DNA of 47,288 nt, taken from Bacteroidales bacterium (GTDB taxonomy: Bacteria; Bacteroidota; Bacteroidia; Bacteroidales; JAQUTK01). Where the stretch lies: assembly GCA_028709785.1 (NCBI GenBank), contig JAQUTK010000030.1, positions 1 through 47,288 on the forward strand, given 5' to 3'. The first letter of the stretch is position 1, and the number at the start of each line of letters is the position of its first letter. Under the pieces are notes generated by a model. That model worked only from the letters and a program-made list of their open reading frames with translations. It was not told the origin of the DNA and did no database searches. This document shows, one piece after another, positions 1-8,224 of this stretch. A program made the position numbers and the translations under genes.

Positions 1-44
1 CATGACCCAAAATTTAATGTTGGGAGCAAATTTACGATTTCAAA

Positions 45-124
45 TCGTGGACACGAAAATCTGCTTGTAATTTGCATAGGTTCAATTGATTATAGAGAAA
101 TATTTTAGTTTTTAGTGGACACTA
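45..124. repeat. Pair of GTGGACAC-centred palindromes
   Basis: Two 12-bp inverted repeats share the core GTGGACAC: one at 45-56 (TCGTGGACACGA) and one at 113-124 (TAGTGGACACTA), 68 bp apart. The first is preceded by another inverted repeat at 34-48 (ACGATTT, one base, AAATCGT). They lie just downstream of the glycosyltransferase that ends at 139. They could be remnants of a mobile-element end or binding sites. No transposase is visible in the window, so the meaning is open. Confidence 0.4.
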
Positions 125-138
125 GTGACTTCAATTCG

Positions 139-1284
139 TTAATCAAACATAGCAGCCTTAATCAAGACTATATTCATTTGTTCATTCCATGAAAGATGTT
201 TTATCGAGTCTCTTATCTCAATAGGAGGCATAGTCGCTTGCTCGTAGAATTTAATAATATCCTTAATATTGACTGGTGTTTCATTAGCCGGAATTTTTAA
301 GATGTAAGGCATCTTTTCAAAATCATCGTCAGTCTCTGAGTATATAAAATTTAATCCTCTAGCAGCATATTCTCTGTTTTTTAATGTTTTAATATTGTCA
401 ATTCCACTTCTGTGGCGTGCAAGACTTCCAATAGCCATATCGCATTTCTCAAATAAATCATCAAGTTCCTTGCCAAACATTTGTCCGTGAAATATAACTT
501 GTTCCTGTAGACCATATTTTTCAATCAGTTCATGAAATCCGGGAGCGTGAATTGAATTGTACATTTCAGAAGGACCTACATCACCTACAATATGAAAGAA
601 AATTTCTCTTTGGTGTTGTTGAGTATAGTATTCCCCCAATCCGGCAATTAATCTGTCAAAGCCATGCCAATAATGAACTTCTGCAACCCCAATAAGATTT
701 ATTTCAGGATTGTCTCTTTTTTGAGACAATTTCAAGGGTATCTGATCAAAATCGAGTCCATTAGAAATTTGTATGGTTCGCTGACCAAAAATTGTATTAA
801 AGTTAGTAAAAGTCACAATGGCATGCAATTGATGTGCTAGTCTTTTGCGAAATAATTTGTCAATGAATAAATTGAATTTTTCAAGGAAAGAAAAACCTAC
901 ATATTCAGAATCATACGGATACGTTGGTATTTCCATTACAGATTTCACGCCTGCTTCTCTTAATTGTTTGAATAAGTGAATTGTAAAAGGATTCGCATTA
1001 TGAAAAGATCTACTATAAACAAACTCTATGCAATTATTCTTTACATAGTTTATAATAGAACCATAACATGCACGCTGTTTTAAGGATGCAAATTGACTTG
1101 TTCCAAAGTCTTGAAGAATTTCATCATCAATCATTCGTACGCGATGTCCATTATCATTTATGAGATAGCTGCAAACATGGACTTCATGACCGCATGTCCT
1201 TAATCCTGCAATCTGAGAATGTATTTTTTTACTTATGCCACTATATTCGGAAAATCCATGATAGATTAAAAATAGTATTTTCAT
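139..1284 (-). CDS. Glycosyltransferase, GT-B fold (GT4-like)
   Basis: Probable cytoplasmic glycosyltransferase for a surface polysaccharide, 381 aa. The N-terminus has the GT-B opening MKILFLIYHGF, then a glycine/serine loop and a typical GEHVH-like strand (GHEVHVCSY). The C-terminal half has the segments expected of a nucleotide-sugar domain: ISNGLDFDQIP, GVAEVHYWHGFDRLI, and a late acidic region around DNIKTLKNREYAARGL. The classical GT4 E-x7-E motif is not clean, so donor and linkage cannot be named. It has its own predicted promoter at 1355-1383, separate from the two genes upstream, so it may be a single-gene unit. The neighbouring membrane acyltransferase suggests a role in decorating an envelope glycan. 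Confidence 0.8.
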   Translation of the reverse strand: MKILFLIYHGFSEYSGISKKIHSQIAGLRTCGHEVHVCSYLINDNGHRVRMIDDEILQDFGTSQFASLKQRACYGSIINYVKNNCIEFVYSRSFHNANPFTIHLFKQLREAGVKSVMEIPTYPYDSEYVGFSFLEKFNLFIDKLFRKRLAHQLHAIVTFTNFNTIFGQRTIQISNGLDFDQIPLKLSQKRDNPEINLIGVAEVHYWHGFDRLIAGLGEYYTQQHQREIFFHIVGDVGPSEMYNSIHAPGFHELIEKYGLQEQVIFHGQMFGKELDDLFEKCDMAIGSLARHRSGIDNIKTLKNREYAARGLNFIYSETDDDFEKMPYILKIPANETPVNIKDIIKFYEQATMPPIEIRDSIKHLSWNEQMNIVLIKAAMFD

Positions 1285-1354
1285 TATTGTGAAGTTTATA
1301 GCAAATTATACAGACTGAATAATTCTTCTCAATATAATCTGTACTCATTTATGA

Positions 1355-1383
1355 CAAAAATATAAAAATCTTTTGTTTGGCAA
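1355..1383 (-). promoter_or_regulatory. Predicted Bacteroidetes promoter for the 139-1284 glycosyltransferase
   Basis: On the minus strand TATTTTTG (1362-1355) matches the -7 consensus TAnnTTTG. A TTG at 1383-1381 lies 18 nt upstream as a weak -33 element. This puts a start near 1348 and a leader of about 65 nt. Confidence 0.4.
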
Positions 1384-1414
1384 TTAAATTACAGCATTTT
1401 TTAAATTGGGCTCA

Positions 1415-2809
1415 TTAATTTGCTTTTCCATTATTGATTGTCTGTTCAGACGCAACCGGAGTTGACAATAGAATATTTATCCTATCGAGATAGGTTTTTT
1501 GCAATTCTTTCTTTAACTGAGATACAAAATAAAGAGCATCTTCGTATGCTTCTACAGTTTTTAAGTTCTCAAAGATTGATGTGTATTTTTCTGCGTGTTC
1601 AGGAAGGTAATCATTAAAGTCCAGATTTACCAATAATTTTTTATCGTTCAGCCCATAAGAGAGTCCATAAACACTGTCTGATACAGAGACTCTGATATCT
1701 GTTGTGTCATTTAATCCGGAAAGGAGCAAAGATATACTTTGAAACCAAAAATTCTCTTTTACTGGTATTTGAAGAAAAAACACAATCTTATTTTCCACGA
1801 TAGACTTATTGATCTTTGTATGGTTTCTCATATAGCTGTATTCAACGTATTCATCTATTGATGGCACCCATACACAATCTTTTCCAGTAGCACCATATAA
1901 AGAATCCAACTTGTAAAAGAAAACACTAACCTCATTAACAGATTGTCTGTGTGAACCATTTAAATGCCATTTTCGATCTTCTTCTTTGAGCATAAGGTCG
2001 TTGGATAAATGATTTATCATCTCATCATGAGTTGCGCCAAAATATCGGATAATGCAACCTGAGTCTTTTTCCAGAGACTCATTCTTTTTAAATGGATACA
2101 CAAACCGATCGATATTCTGAGCAATGGATGCTTCGATTATATCATTTTTTAACGAATATGCCACATAGTTGTGATCACCGTTAGGTTCTATCATTATTTT
2201 AGGAGTTCGTCCAGTCTTCGCTTGAAAAGAGTCGGCTGTGGCAACCAATACTTGATCGAATTCAAGTTGTGAGGTTGGACAAAAATTCTGAGCGAGATCG
2301 TGGTAACAAAAAGTGTATCCGAAGTCTTGCATCATACGTATCTCTTTTGAGCTAACCCATACATTGTATTTACTTACATCTTGGTTTTTGTCGGTGAGTT
2401 GCCAAGGCCAGCATGCTACACTTGCAGCAAAACGATGGAATATGCCACAGCCATCTGTGTATTTAAGCGCTTTTTGGGGAATATATCCTGTTGTCTTTTC
2501 TCCGTTAAGATGATAAAAGAAAGTGCGATTGTCATTTATATCCCAGTATGACATCTGCTCATCATCTACCCATTTCTTATTTACAATACAAAATATATCA
2601 TTGTATATCGAATATGAATCATCAACAGTCCAAGTAGTTACCATCTTTTTATTATACTTTAAAGCTGGAAATGTAGCATTTACCGAATCTTTATTTATAT
2701 CCGATGGAACTGTTAGTTCCAATCGGATTGTTCTAACTTTATCATTTGCCTGAATATCAAATAAATAAGACAAAATAGATAGCAATATCAACACGTGTTT
2801 TCTTCTCAT
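1415..2809 (-). CDS. Secreted protein of unknown function, possibly polysaccharide-deacetylase-like
   Basis: 464 aa with a Sec signal peptide (MRRKHVLILLSILSYLF..., cleavage probably near residue 21). I do not recognise a firm family. An early segment, MVTTWTVDDSYS, resembles the first metal-binding motif of NodB-type deacetylases (TxDD). Later strands, TFCYHDLAQ and KIMIEPNGDHNYV, sit where further barrel motifs would be. The usual NodB HxxxH motif is not evident, so enzymatic activity is uncertain. The gene follows the acyltransferase at 2822-3970 with a 12-bp gap and is probably co-transcribed with it. A role in trimming or modifying an extracellular glycan is inference from context only. 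Confidence 0.55.
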   Translation of the reverse strand: MRRKHVLILLSILSYLFDIQANDKVRTIRLELTVPSDINKDSVNATFPALKYNKKMVTTWTVDDSYSIYNDIFCIVNKKWVDDEQMSYWDINDNRTFFYHLNGEKTTGYIPQKALKYTDGCGIFHRFAASVACWPWQLTDKNQDVSKYNVWVSSKEIRMMQDFGYTFCYHDLAQNFCPTSQLEFDQVLVATADSFQAKTGRTPKIMIEPNGDHNYVAYSLKNDIIEASIAQNIDRFVYPFKKNESLEKDSGCIIRYFGATHDEMINHLSNDLMLKEEDRKWHLNGSHRQSVNEVSVFFYKLDSLYGATGKDCVWVPSIDEYVEYSYMRNHTKINKSIVENKIVFFLQIPVKENFWFQSISLLLSGLNDTTDIRVSVSDSVYGLSYGLNDKKLLVNLDFNDYLPEHAEKYTSIFENLKTVEAYEDALYFVSQLKKELQKTYLDRINILLSTPVASEQTINNGKAN

Positions 2810-2821
2810 TATTAGAGAACA

Positions 2822-3970
2822 TTAAAATCGGCTACCTGTAAGTACACCAAGCAGTTTTGGACAAAACCGTTTCATAAAAAAGAAGAGAGCCAAACAGACA
2901 CTTGCTGTAATAAAAGGAATAAGAAGATATCCAATTATTATTTCTAATGGTGATACAGGTGAAATTAACTTGTTGAATATTATTTTACACGACCCTAAAA
3001 CTAAGATGCCATGAAGTGCGTATACAAAAAAACTTGATTTAACTAATGTATTCGAAATGGAATAATTCTTTTTCTCCAGGATATCTGCTGTCAGATTAAT
3101 AATTGTGATGACTCCTGCAATGATAAAAAATGGTTTAAAATATATAGCTGTATCAGTACCATCAAAATAGATGAAAGGTATTATTGATAAGACTGTTATA
3201 ATATAGAATGGAATTTTAGCTGTTCGTAATGAGTCTATCAGATTTTTTCCATTAATGCTAAAGTAGGCTCCCATGCTGAAAAAGAATAAGGCGTTAATAC
3301 TAAATCCTGCAATAGAAAGCCCTACTCCTGTGATATATAATAGGCCCAAAAGTATCAATCCATACTGTTTTAGATATTTGAATATATAATACACAAAAGG
3401 AGATAAAAATGATACTACAATAAGATCCCGCAAAAACCAAAGTGGATAATCCGACGGAAAATAAGTAGGGATTCTACTTCCAAACCAATTGAGTTCACCT
3501 CCTCCAATACCTGAATTCCAAAATAACTTCATAAAAGATCCATTCGCCCATAACTCTTTGAGGTAATCAAAAATAGAATTATCACCCTTAATAACATAAA
3601 GTCCTGTTTTCTTGGCAAGTTCAGATATGAAAGCAATAAGGTTCCAAAGAATATATGGAATCAGTAATGTTTTAACTCTTTTTTTTATTTTCCCGGTATA
3701 ATACTCTTTACTCCAGGCTTTTATACCCAGAAAAAAGAGAAAACCAGAAAATAAATAAAAAGTTGGTACAACAGTGGCAGTAAGAATACGAGAAAATAAA
3801 ACTGCTATAATGGCATAAATGTCTATCCCAGAAATAGATAGCCAATTAATAGTATTTCCTTTTACACTAGGAGCCATGTGGATAAAGATGACTGCTATTG
3901 ATAGTGGAAATCGTAAAAAGTCTATCGCTTTTGATTGAAGATTTGTTTCTGATTTCATAGATATATTCAT
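2822..3970 (-). CDS. Integral membrane acyltransferase, acyltransferase-3 family
   Basis: 382 aa with about ten hydrophobic segments. Family members move acyl groups, often acetyl, onto extracytoplasmic sugars. The N-terminal signature is visible as DFLRFPLSIAVIFIH (about residues 18-32), with the arginine and histidine expected in the first membrane helix. A late YALHGILVL segment is also typical. The start is supported by an AGGAAA sequence a few bases before the ATG and a TACTTTTG -7 element just upstream. It heads a two-gene unit with the secreted protein at 1415-2809 and diverges from the SUMF1-type lipoprotein gene. The substrate is unknown, but a surface polysaccharide or lipid-linked glycan is likely. 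Confidence 0.85.
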   Translation of the reverse strand: MNISMKSETNLQSKAIDFLRFPLSIAVIFIHMAPSVKGNTINWLSISGIDIYAIIAVLFSRILTATVVPTFYLFSGFLFFLGIKAWSKEYYTGKIKKRVKTLLIPYILWNLIAFISELAKKTGLYVIKGDNSIFDYLKELWANGSFMKLFWNSGIGGGELNWFGSRIPTYFPSDYPLWFLRDLIVVSFLSPFVYYIFKYLKQYGLILLGLLYITGVGLSIAGFSINALFFFSMGAYFSINGKNLIDSLRTAKIPFYIITVLSIIPFIYFDGTDTAIYFKPFFIIAGVITIINLTADILEKKNYSISNTLVKSSFFVYALHGILVLGSCKIIFNKLISPVSPLEIIIGYLLIPFITASVCLALFFFMKRFCPKLLGVLTGSRF

Positions 3971-3987
3971 TCATTTTCCTTTGATTG

Positions 3988-3995
3988 CAAAAGTA
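3988..3995 (-). promoter_or_regulatory. Predicted -7 element for the acyltransferase unit
   Basis: TACTTTTG on the minus strand matches TAnnTTTG and lies 18 nt before the start codon at 3970. No convincing -33 TTTG was found at the proper distance, so the promoter may be weak or activator-dependent. Confidence 0.4.
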
Positions 3996-4114
3996 AGTAA
4001 TTAATTATACTATCAGCAGTTTCTTTCTGAAAATAATAAAAGTTTGTGAAATTCAATGCTTCAATTTCATTTTCTGATCAATATAAAATAATTATGCGAT
4101 GTGCAGAATCATGT

Positions 4115-4153
4115 ATAAGAATGCGTTCTTATCTGAATAATTATCTAAATTTG
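4115..4153 (+). promoter_or_regulatory. Predicted promoter with an overlapping palindrome upstream of the SUMF1-type lipoprotein
   Basis: TAAATTTG at 4146-4153 matches the -7 consensus. Just upstream, where the -33 element would lie, is a perfect inverted repeat: ATAAGAA at 4115-4121, TGCG spacer, TTCTTAT at 4126-4132. A site in this position could bind a regulator that blocks or replaces -33 recognition. The leader to the ATG at 4242 is about 80 nt. Confidence 0.4.
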
Positions 4154-4241
4154 CACTTCCAAATTACAATAGAAAAACAACGTTTATTCTTACATTGTAT
4201 AGCGGATAAGCTTACCAATATCCACAAAAGAACCATAGTTC

Positions 4242-5405
4242 ATGAAAAAAATGTGCAAATTATCTGTTGTAGCAATGAGTCTTGCTCTCATTCTTGTATC
4301 TGGATGCAAAAAAGAGAGTTCTACTTTTCGCTCTGTTCTTTCGACAAACGAAATCAGTTCTATTAGTTTTAATTCTGCAGTATCAGGAGGTCGAATTACT
4401 TCTGATGGAGGCTCGACTATTGTAGCACGCGGTGTTTGCTGGAGCTCATCAGCAAAACCGACAATTGTAAATAATAAAACATTCGATGGTGGAGGAATAG
4501 GCTCATTTACAAGTTCAATAACAGGACTTATGCCAGCTACTACTTATTATGTAAGGGCTTATGCTACAAATAGTGATGGTACAGCTTATGGAAGTGCGTA
4601 TCAATTTACAACATCGAAAGAAATTGCCACAGCCCTCATCCCTGCCGGCACTTTTATCATGGGCAGCCCCGAAAGTGAGGCAGATCGCAGTACCAACGAA
4701 GTTCAACACCTAGTAACGCTCAGTGCCTTTCGCATGAGCCAATACGAGATAACTAATGAGCAATTTGCCGCCTTTCTGAATGCCAAAGGTATTGGCAGTG
4801 ACGGACGTTATGCAACTGGTGCATATCCTATGCACCCCTTGGTTTATGCAAAATCTGATAGCCATGATTGGGGTTTGTATTATAATGGTGCTCAATGGGC
4901 GCTTACAGTTGGGCACGAAACATCTCCGGTAATTAATGTATCTTGGTATGGAGCAGCTGAGTATGCTATTTACGCGGGGGGTAGTCTTCCTACCGAAGCA
5001 CAGTGGGAATATGCTTGTCGTGCGGGCACCACAACACCTTTCAATACAGGTACTTGCTTAACCGATCTACAAGCCAATTATGACTGGTCTTCTCCATACG
5101 GTGCTTGTACAAATACTTCTAATACACGACCAGGCAAACCTCTACAGATTGGCTCTTATGCTGCCAATGCCTATGGATTATATGACATGCATGGCAATGT
5201 GCATGAATGGTGTGCCGACTGGTATGGCGATTATTCTACATCAGCTCAGATGAACCCTACTGGTGCTGCTATTGGTACTGACCGCGTGTTTCGTGGTGGC
5301 GGTTGGGATAACAATGCTGGGTATTGCCGATCTGCTTGTCGTTTTGGAATTACCCCCTACTACTATAGCAACAATATCGGGTTTCGGGTTGTCTTCGTTC
5401 CTTAG
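4242..5405 (+). CDS. SUMF1/formylglycine-generating-enzyme-like lipoprotein
   Basis: 387-aa predicted lipoprotein with lipobox Cys22 (LVSGC). Residues about 30-125 form a fibronectin-III-like module (VARGVCWSS, TYYVRAYATN). Residues about 130-387 form an FGE-sulfatase/SUMF1 domain: IPAGTFIMGSPE, YEITNEQFAAFL, LPTEAQWEYACRAGT, MHGNVHEWCADWYG, and the closing RGGGWDN to GFRVVF block. In human FGE the active site uses two cysteines five residues apart. Aligned through the GG and YC positions, the first is Asn357 here and only the second (Cys362) remains. Cofactor-independent sulfatase activation is therefore unlikely. Many Bacteroidetes SUMF1 lipoproteins are structural or binding proteins. No sulfatase gene is nearby. 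Confidence 0.85.
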   Translation: MKKMCKLSVVAMSLALILVSGCKKESSTFRSVLSTNEISSISFNSAVSGGRITSDGGSTIVARGVCWSSSAKPTIVNNKTFDGGGIGSFTSSITGLMPATTYYVRAYATNSDGTAYGSAYQFTTSKEIATALIPAGTFIMGSPESEADRSTNEVQHLVTLSAFRMSQYEITNEQFAAFLNAKGIGSDGRYATGAYPMHPLVYAKSDSHDWGLYYNGAQWALTVGHETSPVINVSWYGAAEYAIYAGGSLPTEAQWEYACRAGTTTPFNTGTCLTDLQANYDWSSPYGACTNTSNTRPGKPLQIGSYAANAYGLYDMHGNVHEWCADWYGDYSTSAQMNPTGAAIGTDRVFRGGGWDNNAGYCRSACRFGITPYYYSNNIGFRVVFVP

Positions 5406-5450
5406 TTCATTGTTAATATTCTTTCTCAACGCTTTTAAAGGATTCAAAGC

Positions 5451-5481
5451 TTGTGTGTGAGCTCTTAATTGTGTACCTTTG
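5451..5481 (+). promoter_or_regulatory. Predicted promoter upstream of the VapE-like gene
   Basis: TTG at 5451-5453, a 20-nt spacer, and TACCTTTG at 5474-5481 match the Bacteroidetes -33/-7 pattern well. Transcription would begin near 5488, upstream of the terminator-like hairpin at 5503-5526 and the ATG at 5551. Confidence 0.5.
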
Positions 5482-5502
5482 AGAATCGGAAATACTGATA
5501 GG

Positions 5503-5526
5503 GCAGGCTCATCGAGCCTGCTTTTT
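5503..5526 (+). terminator. Rho-independent terminator between the SUMF1-type gene and the vapE-like gene
   Basis: A perfect 7-bp stem, GCAGGCT/AGCCTGC (5503-5509 and 5515-5521), with a CATCG loop is followed directly by TTTTTGTTTT. It can end transcription from the lipoprotein gene. It also lies inside the leader made from the predicted promoter at 5451-5481, so it may act as an attenuator of the next gene. Confidence 0.7.
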
Positions 5527-5550
5527 GTTTTATCTTAAATTTATTTTACT

Positions 5551-7650
5551 ATGTTGAATGTCTCTGTGTATCGTGGTCCTTCGCGTAAGCGTGTAACCTT
5601 TGTCTGTAATCAGACCCTGGAAGAGGTGCTGACTGATTTTAAAAGTTTGAAGTATGCTGAGATCACTGCACGGGTGCGACGGGAGTTGGCTCAGGAGAAA
5701 GAACCGAGCGAAAAATATCTGCTATATTTTACATTTGCGGCTACTTTTAAAGGGGGTCGGGTGAAGACGAATCTGGAGGCAACCAATGGCATTGTTGTGG
5801 TTCGTGTCCCGATACTTAATCCCGATGAACTAAAATTAGTCCGTGAGAAGGCAATAACTGAACCTAATACGCTGGCCGCTTTTGTTAGTCTGGATGGGAA
5901 ATATATGGTGATTCTTGTACGTGTATCGAAGCCTGACGGACGGATATCCGTCACTCCTTCGGAAGCGGAGGAGTTTCAGGATCACGCATCGCTGATGGTG
6001 CGTCACTATTATCAACAACATCTTGGGGTGATCACTCATAAGGATAAGCATCTGTTGGCGCAACTGACGGAGGCTACCTGCGACGAAGAGTTGTATTTCA
6101 ATCCGGAATCAGAGCTTTTTCTCGTGTCAATGAAAAGCGATTATGAACGTAAACCTACGCAACTGGTTCGTGACGCGAATGGCGAACCGGTCACTTTTGC
6201 ACTACTTCCGATTGGCGAGAAGAGGGATGTGGAGGTGAAACGGGCATTTGACCGGGCCTGGCTGAATGCGCTGGGCAGAGAATCGTTTGAGGAGAATCAG
6301 CGTTTTGAGTTTGTCTATGCATTGGGCTATTTCTGCTGTCTATCAGGAATTCCGGAAGGAGAGGCACTGAAGTTTGCTCAGAAGAGATGCCTCACCTCGC
6401 AGTATACTAAGGAAGATTTAGTTCGCTCTTTTCGAATGAGCTATCAGGAGAGTGAAGAGTTTTTTGGAAAGAATGACGGTATCTCAAAGCTTGAGCGAGA
6501 TACCTATAATCTTGAACGGTTTATCAAACAGGGATTCAAATTGAGGCGCAATGTGATTTTGAATGAAATAGAGTTCCGGTATGCCGAACAAGAAAACCAT
6601 CTTTGGGATCAGATGAAGGAACAACATGTGAACAGTATTTATATCCGGGCGCATAAAAACGGAATTCCCTGTACGCTGAATGATGTGAAGGTGATGATCA
6701 ATTCGGAGATGACGTCGGATTATAATCCTTTTAAAGAATATATTTTTAATCTTGGTACGTGGAACGGCCATGATTATATCGCGGATATGGCGGCAACTGT
6801 TCCAACGCGTGATCCTGCATTTTTTGCCTGGGGATTCCGGAAATGGTTTCTGGCGTATGTGCTTTCTCTGGTCAATGATCAGGTGGTCAATCATGTGGTT
6901 TTGATGCTGATGGGTGGCGAACAAGGGCAGGGAAAATCGACGTGGACCTCTTTGCTGTTGCCTCCGCAGTGGAGAAAACAATATTATGATGCCAATGTGT
7001 CGATCAGTAGTAAGAATAATACCCGTATGAAGATGAGTACATGCGCGTTGTTGAATATTGATGAGTGGGATACGATTGATCGTGCCGAACAGGAAGCCTC
7101 CAAAGAGTTGTTTACTACTTCGAGTGTCAGTATCCGTACTTCTGTTGAACGGCCAACACACAATCAGGTGCGCCATGCTTCTTTTGTGGGTACAACCAAT
7201 CACATGGGTATCATAAGTGATTACACAGGAAGCAGAAGGTATTTTTGTAACGAGGTTACCGGACCTATTCATTGTGACTTTTCAATGGATTACGATCAAC
7301 TGTATGCCCAAGCCTGGACGCTGATTATGGAGGGAAACCGGCATTATTTTGACAGAGAGGATTGCAAGCGTCTGGAAGAGCATAACCAGCGGTTTATGGA
7401 AACAGACGCCGATATGGAACTCTTTTCTGAATATTATCGCAAACCGGATCAAGGAGAGGAGGGTGTGTTTCTTTCCGCGGCTCAGATTGCCGCCTCTATC
7501 AGAGTCCATGCAGGGGTAAATGTAAGCAAGAAGATGATTCTTAAATTGGGACGTAATCTGAAATCACTACATTATGAATCCAGGAAATATTTGGGAATAA
7601 CGCGGTATAATGTGATGTTACAGCACTCTGAAAACGAGGAAATAAGCTGA
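5551..7650 (+). CDS. VapE/VirE-family P-loop protein with BT4734-like N-terminal domain
   Basis: 699 aa. The N-terminal third matches the BT4734/VirE_N type often joined to VapE domains in Bacteroidetes. The C-terminal half is a virulence-associated E (primase-helicase-like) ATPase. Walker A is GGEQGQGKST at residues 455-464, Walker B is ALLNIDE at about 499-505, and a TGSRR motif at about 560 is a candidate arginine finger. Such proteins occur in phages, satellites and integrated elements, and near Bacteroides polysaccharide loci. Here it stands alone: no integrase, phage gene, HU protein or amidase adjoins it. The role, perhaps replication or a domesticated element, is unknown. The reading frame is intact. 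Confidence 0.85.
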   Translation: MLNVSVYRGPSRKRVTFVCNQTLEEVLTDFKSLKYAEITARVRRELAQEKEPSEKYLLYFTFAATFKGGRVKTNLEATNGIVVVRVPILNPDELKLVREKAITEPNTLAAFVSLDGKYMVILVRVSKPDGRISVTPSEAEEFQDHASLMVRHYYQQHLGVITHKDKHLLAQLTEATCDEELYFNPESELFLVSMKSDYERKPTQLVRDANGEPVTFALLPIGEKRDVEVKRAFDRAWLNALGRESFEENQRFEFVYALGYFCCLSGIPEGEALKFAQKRCLTSQYTKEDLVRSFRMSYQESEEFFGKNDGISKLERDTYNLERFIKQGFKLRRNVILNEIEFRYAEQENHLWDQMKEQHVNSIYIRAHKNGIPCTLNDVKVMINSEMTSDYNPFKEYIFNLGTWNGHDYIADMAATVPTRDPAFFAWGFRKWFLAYVLSLVNDQVVNHVVLMLMGGEQGQGKSTWTSLLLPPQWRKQYYDANVSISSKNNTRMKMSTCALLNIDEWDTIDRAEQEASKELFTTSSVSIRTSVERPTHNQVRHASFVGTTNHMGIISDYTGSRRYFCNEVTGPIHCDFSMDYDQLYAQAWTLIMEGNRHYFDREDCKRLEEHNQRFMETDADMELFSEYYRKPDQGEEGVFLSAAQIAASIRVHAGVNVSKKMILKLGRNLKSLHYESRKYLGITRYNVMLQHSENEEIS

Positions 7651-7950
7651 TTTTTTCCTCAAAGGAGTAAAAAAGGGATCAAAAAGCGCGCTTTAGCAAG
7701 AAAAAATGGAAGCAAAAATTGCAGAGCAAGTTTATTTCTTGAAAAATGAACCACTCTACAGTATTCTGTATGGCACTTCTGGTGTAGATGGTGTAGATAA
7801 ATACTCTTTTTTTACTGTTCGAAAATTCTGAATTAAAAAAAACAACAGATTTTTCTCTCTTCACCAGTTTTATTGCAAATACAAGAGTCTCGGATGTGTC
7901 GAAAAAGAACCTGAAAACTTTTGGAAAACTATTAGAAGAAATCGGGAAAA

Positions 7951-8016
7951 CATACGGTACAAACCGGAACAACATACGGTTCAAATCGGAAGAATATACA
8001 GTACAAATCTGAACAC
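7951..8016 (+). repeat. Three imperfect 22-bp tandem repeats
   Basis: Units at 7951-7972, 7973-7994 and 7995-8016 share the pattern catacggtacaaa-cggaa-aa with several substitutions in the third copy. They have no spacers, so this is not a CRISPR array. They lie about 300 bp after the vapE-like gene. Confidence 0.75.
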
Positions 8017-8161
8017 AAGGACGAACTGATTCACGCGTCCTTGTGGATGGATTCATGCATCAGGGCGTTTGTTCCGTTTGACGTTCGTTGAACGGAAAGT
8101 CAACAGTTGGTAAACGGGAGTGCAACCCGGGTCAGGCGCAAGGAATGTCGTGACATATGCA

Positions 8162-8191
8162 AGGCCGCCCCTGCTCACGCAGAAACGGCCT
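8162..8191. other. Two-step hairpin
   Basis: AGGCCG (8162-8167) pairs with CGGCCT (8186-8191), and inside it CTGC (8171-8174) pairs with GCAG (8179-8182) around a TCAC loop. The internal loop is three bases on each side. No T-tract follows on either strand, so it is not an ordinary terminator. It could be part of a small RNA or a protein-binding site. Confidence 0.45.
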
Positions 8192-8205
8192 CCTAATTTC
8201 AAATT

Positions 8206-8224
8206 CTAAATTTGGCAAATTTAG
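8206..8224 (-). terminator. AT-rich palindrome, weak terminator candidate for the cobalamin operon
   Basis: A perfect 8-bp inverted repeat CTAAATTT/AAATTTAG with a 3-nt loop starts 13 nt beyond the stop codon of the 8237-12565 gene. It lacks a GC-rich stem and a long T-run, so termination would be weak. Confidence 0.35.

Noticed and set aside
4046..4366. 106-codon plus-strand ORF upstream of the SUMF1-type lipoprotein
   Set aside because: It covers the predicted promoter and palindrome and overlaps the lipoprotein signal peptide in another frame. Composition is not protein-like.
6484..7272. 262-codon ORF antisense to the vapE-like gene
   Set aside because: It lies wholly within a gene with Walker motifs, and its His/Arg/Ile-rich composition is that of an antisense shadow.
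7951..8016. Possible CRISPR array
   Set aside because: The repeats are directly adjacent, imperfect and without unique spacers, and no cas gene is present.
7679..8056. Minus-strand ORF of 125 codons opposite the gap region
   Set aside because: It is rich in Phe, Ser and Arg with no recognisable domain, spans the 22-bp tandem repeats and has no promoter or ribosome site.
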